A DNA stretch of 6,136 nucleotides from an uncultured Selenomonadales bacterium (lineage in GTDB: Bacteria; Bacillota; Negativicutes; Selenomonadales; Selenomonadaceae), in assembly GCA_937877565.1 (NCBI GenBank), contig CALFJB010000055.1, positions 1 to 6,136 on the forward strand, in the 5' to 3' direction. The notes beneath the pieces are model-generated. The model ran no database searches. It was given only the letters and a program-made list of their open reading frames with translations, and had not been told where the DNA came from. The stretch's first letter is position 1; each line of letters opens with the position of its first letter. This document shows, piece after piece, positions 4,204 through 6,136 of this stretch. Both the position numbers and the translations under genes were made by a program.

Positions 4204-5382
4204 ATGAAATCATTTTACTATAATAACTCTATCATTTCAATACTTTTCAATTATTTTTCCTCTTATTTTCAACATCTTGGTCGGTTGACAAGAAAAAATC
4301 TGATCTGGATGATTATCGCCATGCTTACACTTGAATCTTGTTATTCTATCCGCCAGCTTTTCACTCATTTCCTCAAAAAGTACAATCCTGTGACTCTTAA
4401 CTGTTACTACAGGATCATTGCTAAGGCTGATTTGAAGAATATGCCACAAAAGACGCTTGAGAAGGTCTTAAAACTCATATCTAACCCTACTGCGCCCATT
4501 TATCTTGCCCTTGATGATACTCTCATATCCAAAGTCGGCAAGCATTTCGAGAAGGTAAAGTTGCTGTTCAATCATGCAGATCATTCCGGCAAGCCTTATA
4601 TCAATGGTCATTGCTTTGTGAGTTTAACCCTTTGTGTCAAGGTCAAAAATGAGTATATATCGATACCTCTTGGCTATAAGATGTGGACTGCTGAGAAGAG
4701 CAAATTGGAGATAGCTGCCGACTTCATAGATGAGATTATGCCGCAATTAAAAGGTAGAAAAGTGATACTGACTTTTGATTCCTGGTATGCCAAAAAAGAA
4801 TTAATCAATCGCGCCCTTAAACATAAAAATTTGGAGATAATCTGTAACGTCAGGAGTGACACAGTAATGTATGAGCTGCCCCCTGAGAGGACAGGAAAGA
4901 GAGGAAGACCGCGTAAACATGGCGATAAGATCGTCAACTTCAAAGGTACAAGCAAGGTTTTGACCAACATTTTTGGAGACAGAGTTGTTACGGCAAATCT
5001 TTGCAACAAACGTCTTTTCTTATCGACTACTGATGATTTTTCTGGCTACAGTCAACGTTGGAATATAGAGGTTAACTATTATGAGCACAAAATTTTCTGG
5101 TCACTTGGTGAATATAGGGTGAGAAGCAAACAGGGCATTGAAAATTTGGTGAATTTGATAAATGTATCACATGCCGCGATGAAGATTTTGCCATATATTG
5201 AACCGTCATTTGAAAAGTATAAAAAATTGAGTGCACAACAGGTAAGATTTCATTTAAGCGAACTTGTTAGGCTGAATTTATTTTTTGATAGTTTAGCGTT
5301 GAGAGCGCAAACTCTAATAAAATCGAATAGATTTATTCAAGAGTTGAGGAAATTGACTCAATCAATTAAATTTTCTGCTTAA
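4204..5382 (+). CDS. IS4-superfamily DDE transposase
   Basis: This DDE transposase carries out cut-and-paste movement of the surrounding element. The 392-aa frame is intact. Catalytic residues: D104/D105 in YLALDDTLISKVGKHF, D192 in LTFDSWYAKKEL and E289 in RWNIEVNYYEHK. The last region fits the IS4 signature Y-(2)-R-(3)-E-(6)-K exactly, with Y282, R285, E289 and K296. The insertion between the second D and the E holds a basic stretch, GKRGRPRKHGDK (231-242), probably for DNA contact. Its start has a good ribosome binding site. The stop overlaps the right terminal repeat. With matching terminal repeats and all catalytic residues it is probably functional. The LDDT-KVGKHF pattern also recalls the IS701 group, so the exact family needs a database comparison. 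Confidence 0.88.
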   Translation: MKSFYYNNSIISILFNYFSSYFQHLGRLTRKNLIWMIIAMLTLESCYSIRQLFTHFLKKYNPVTLNCYYRIIAKADLKNMPQKTLEKVLKLISNPTAPIYLALDDTLISKVGKHFEKVKLLFNHADHSGKPYINGHCFVSLTLCVKVKNEYISIPLGYKMWTAEKSKLEIAADFIDEIMPQLKGRKVILTFDSWYAKKELINRALKHKNLEIICNVRSDTVMYELPPERTGKRGRPRKHGDKIVNFKGTSKVLTNIFGDRVVTANLCNKRLFLSTTDDFSGYSQRWNIEVNYYEHKIFWSLGEYRVRSKQGIENLVNLINVSHAAMKILPYIEPSFEKYKKLSAQQVRFHLSELVRLNLFFDSLALRAQTLIKSNRFIQELRKLTQSIKFSA

Positions 5383-5398
5383 ATTTTGTAAACTGCTG
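5381..5398 (-). repeat. Right terminal inverted repeat of the IS4-type element
   Basis: Read inward it is CAGCAGTTTACAAAATTT, the partner of 4099-4116. It marks the right boundary of the island; the host sequence towards mreB begins right after it. Confidence 0.8.
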
Positions 5399-5430
5399 TA
5401 AAAGAATTAAAATAAAAATAAATGAGTTGC

Positions 5431-5459
5431 TTGCAAAAGAAGTTTAAACGTGATAAAAT
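5431..5459 (+). promoter_or_regulatory. Promoter of mreB
   Basis: TTGCAA (5431-5436), a 17-base spacer, then TAAAAT (5454-5459): a good housekeeping sigma-70/sigma-A pair about 40 bases ahead of the mreB start. It lies only 32 bases from the IS4-type element's end, so the insertion appears to have left the promoter whole. Confidence 0.65.
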
Positions 5460-5483
5460 TTTAAGGGATACTTCGTTAGACTT

Positions 5484-5492
5484 GGAAGGGAG
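5484..5492 (+). promoter_or_regulatory. Ribosome binding site of mreB
   Basis: GGAAGGGAG, 8 bases before TTG 5501. It selects this TTG over the ATG codons at 5510 and 5516. Confidence 0.65.
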
Positions 5493-5500
5493 TTTTAGTT

Positions 5501-6121
5501 TTGTTTGGAATGTCAATGAGTGTTGGAATAGATTTAGGTACTGCTAATATTTTAGTTTATGTCAAGGGTAAGGGTATAGTCCTCAGAGAACCATCAGTTG
5601 TTGCAGTGGACAAAGACACAGACACAGTTTTGGCGATTGGCGAAGAAGCCAGACAGATGATAGGGCGAACACCCGGAAATATTGTGGCGATTAGGCCGCT
5701 TCGTGATGGCGTTATTGCCGACTATGACACTACGGAATCCATGATAAGATATTTTCTTGAAAAAGTAGCAGGACGTTCATTCATCTTTAGACCTAGAGTT
5801 ATGATTTGTATACCAACCGGCGTGACTGTAGTAGAAAAACGTGCAGTCCAAGAAGCTGCGGAACAAGCCGGAGCAAAAAAGACAGAACTTATTGAGGAAC
5901 CAATAGCAGCAGCACTTGGCGCAGGGATTGACATTTCTGAACCTGTAGGGTCGATGGTAGTAGATATAGGCGGTGGAACTTGTGACATTGCGGTCATTTC
6001 TCTTGGAGGTATTGTTATAAGTGATAGTTTGCGAGTTGCCGGTGATAAATTTGATACTGATATTGAGGCAGAATTGTCTATCAGAAGGATGGTATGGATC
6101 CCTTTCCGGATTCCTTCCTGA
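5501..6121 (+). CDS. mreB: Rod shape-determining protein MreB, C-terminally broken
   Basis: MreB forms membrane-bound actin-like filaments that organise the wall-elongation machinery. The frame opens MFGMSMSVGIDLGTAN, with the phosphate-1 motif DLGTAN at 11-16, then KGKGIVLREPSVVA, EARQMIGRTPGNIVAIRPL, IEEPIAAALGAG (131-142) and the phosphate-2 motif DIGGGTCDIAV (155-165; Cys replaces the usual Thr). IEEPIAAALGAG favours MreB over the paralogue Mbl. Homology runs to GDKFDTDI at residue 188 (base 6064). An unrelated tail of 18 residues then leads to TGA at 6119-6121. The normal protein is about 335-345 aa, so roughly 150 residues, including the adenosine motif, are gone and the product cannot be functional. 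The TTG start is supported by its ribosome binding site and promoter. Confidence 0.88.
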   Translation: MFGMSMSVGIDLGTANILVYVKGKGIVLREPSVVAVDKDTDTVLAIGEEARQMIGRTPGNIVAIRPLRDGVIADYDTTESMIRYFLEKVAGRSFIFRPRVMICIPTGVTVVEKRAVQEAAEQAGAKKTELIEEPIAAALGAGIDISEPVGSMVVDIGGGTCDIAVISLGGIVISDSLRVAGDKFDTDIEAELSIRRMVWIPFRIPS

Positions 6122-6136
6122 GAAGTCAGCGGTTCC
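6068..6136. other. Unidentified sequence replacing the 3' half of mreB
   Basis: After the codons for GDKFDTDI the sequence changes to something I do not recognise, with higher GC than the surroundings. It contains GGATCCC and GGATTCC as a close direct pair (6106-6118 region). It could be the end of another insertion sequence inserted in mreB, or a chimeric join at the end of an assembled contig. No reading frame in its 69 bases can be assigned. Confidence 0.4.

Larger units (their letters stand above)
4099..5398 (+). mobile_element. IS4-type insertion sequence, complete, about 1.3 kb
   Basis: One transposase gene fills the element. The ends are 18-bp terminal inverted repeats matching at 17 positions: CAGCAGTTTACAAATTTT at 4099-4116, and CAGCAGTTTACAAAATTT read inward from 5398 to 5381. 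The right repeat overlaps the last two bases of the stop codon. No convincing target-site duplication is visible (left flank ...TTATTATAT, right flank TAAAAGAAT), which may mean the ends are off by a base or two or that the flanks have rearranged. Confidence 0.8.

Noticed and set aside
4081..5410. Target-site duplication of the IS4-type element
   Set aside because: Left flank TTATTATAT and right flank TAAAAGAAT share no convincing direct repeat.
5722..5997. Minus-strand frame inside mreB
   Set aside because: Shadow of mreB, low-complexity composition, no start signals.
1..6136. CRISPR array or cas genes
   Set aside because: No regularly spaced repeats were found; the only Cas-related protein is TnpB, and the 19-mer occurs just twice.

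Overview
This is a low-GC bacterial window holding an insertion-sequence island between two pieces of conserved chromosome. On the left, read leftwards, lie the first 55 codons of dnaX (DNA polymerase III tau/gamma), a signal recognition particle (SRP) RNA hairpin, and the 3' part of a tRNA-Ser(GGA). On the right, read rightwards, is the start of mreB (actin-like cell-shape protein). A tRNA-Ser / SRP RNA / dnaX arrangement is typical of Bacillota. The MreB sequence and AT-rich intergenic regions agree with this. Negativicutes is my best guess within the phylum, with low confidence.

Layout: 1-166 dnaX (-); 209-351 SRP RNA (-); 356-433 truncated tRNA-Ser (-); 434-about 1290 the right end, omega RNA and C-terminal two-thirds of an IS200/IS605-type TnpB (-); 1380-2861 an IS110-family element (+) with subterminal inverted repeats and two non-coding ends; 2889-3972 an ISAs1-family transposase (-) with a frameshift near its start; 4099-5398 a complete IS4-type element with matching terminal inverted repeats (+); 5431-about 6067 the mreB promoter and the first 188 codons; 6068-6136 unrelated sequence that breaks mreB.

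How the parts fit: four unrelated IS families have accumulated back to back between the leftward dnaX block and the rightward mreB gene. The TnpB element ends exactly inside the D-arm of tRNA-Ser, so the natural guide of its omega RNA is tRNA-Ser sequence. The same insertion separates the SRP RNA and dnaX from whatever promoter lay upstream of the tRNA. The IS110 and IS4-type transposases look intact. TnpB has lost its N-terminus but keeps its catalytic triad and RNA scaffold, and the ISAs1 gene looks frameshifted.

The most unusual points are the tRNA-derived guide, an SRP RNA whose apical loop lacks the usual GGAA, a 19-bp direct repeat carrying an extended -10 promoter beside two different transposases, a nested inverted repeat around the IS4-type promoter, and the abrupt break in mreB.
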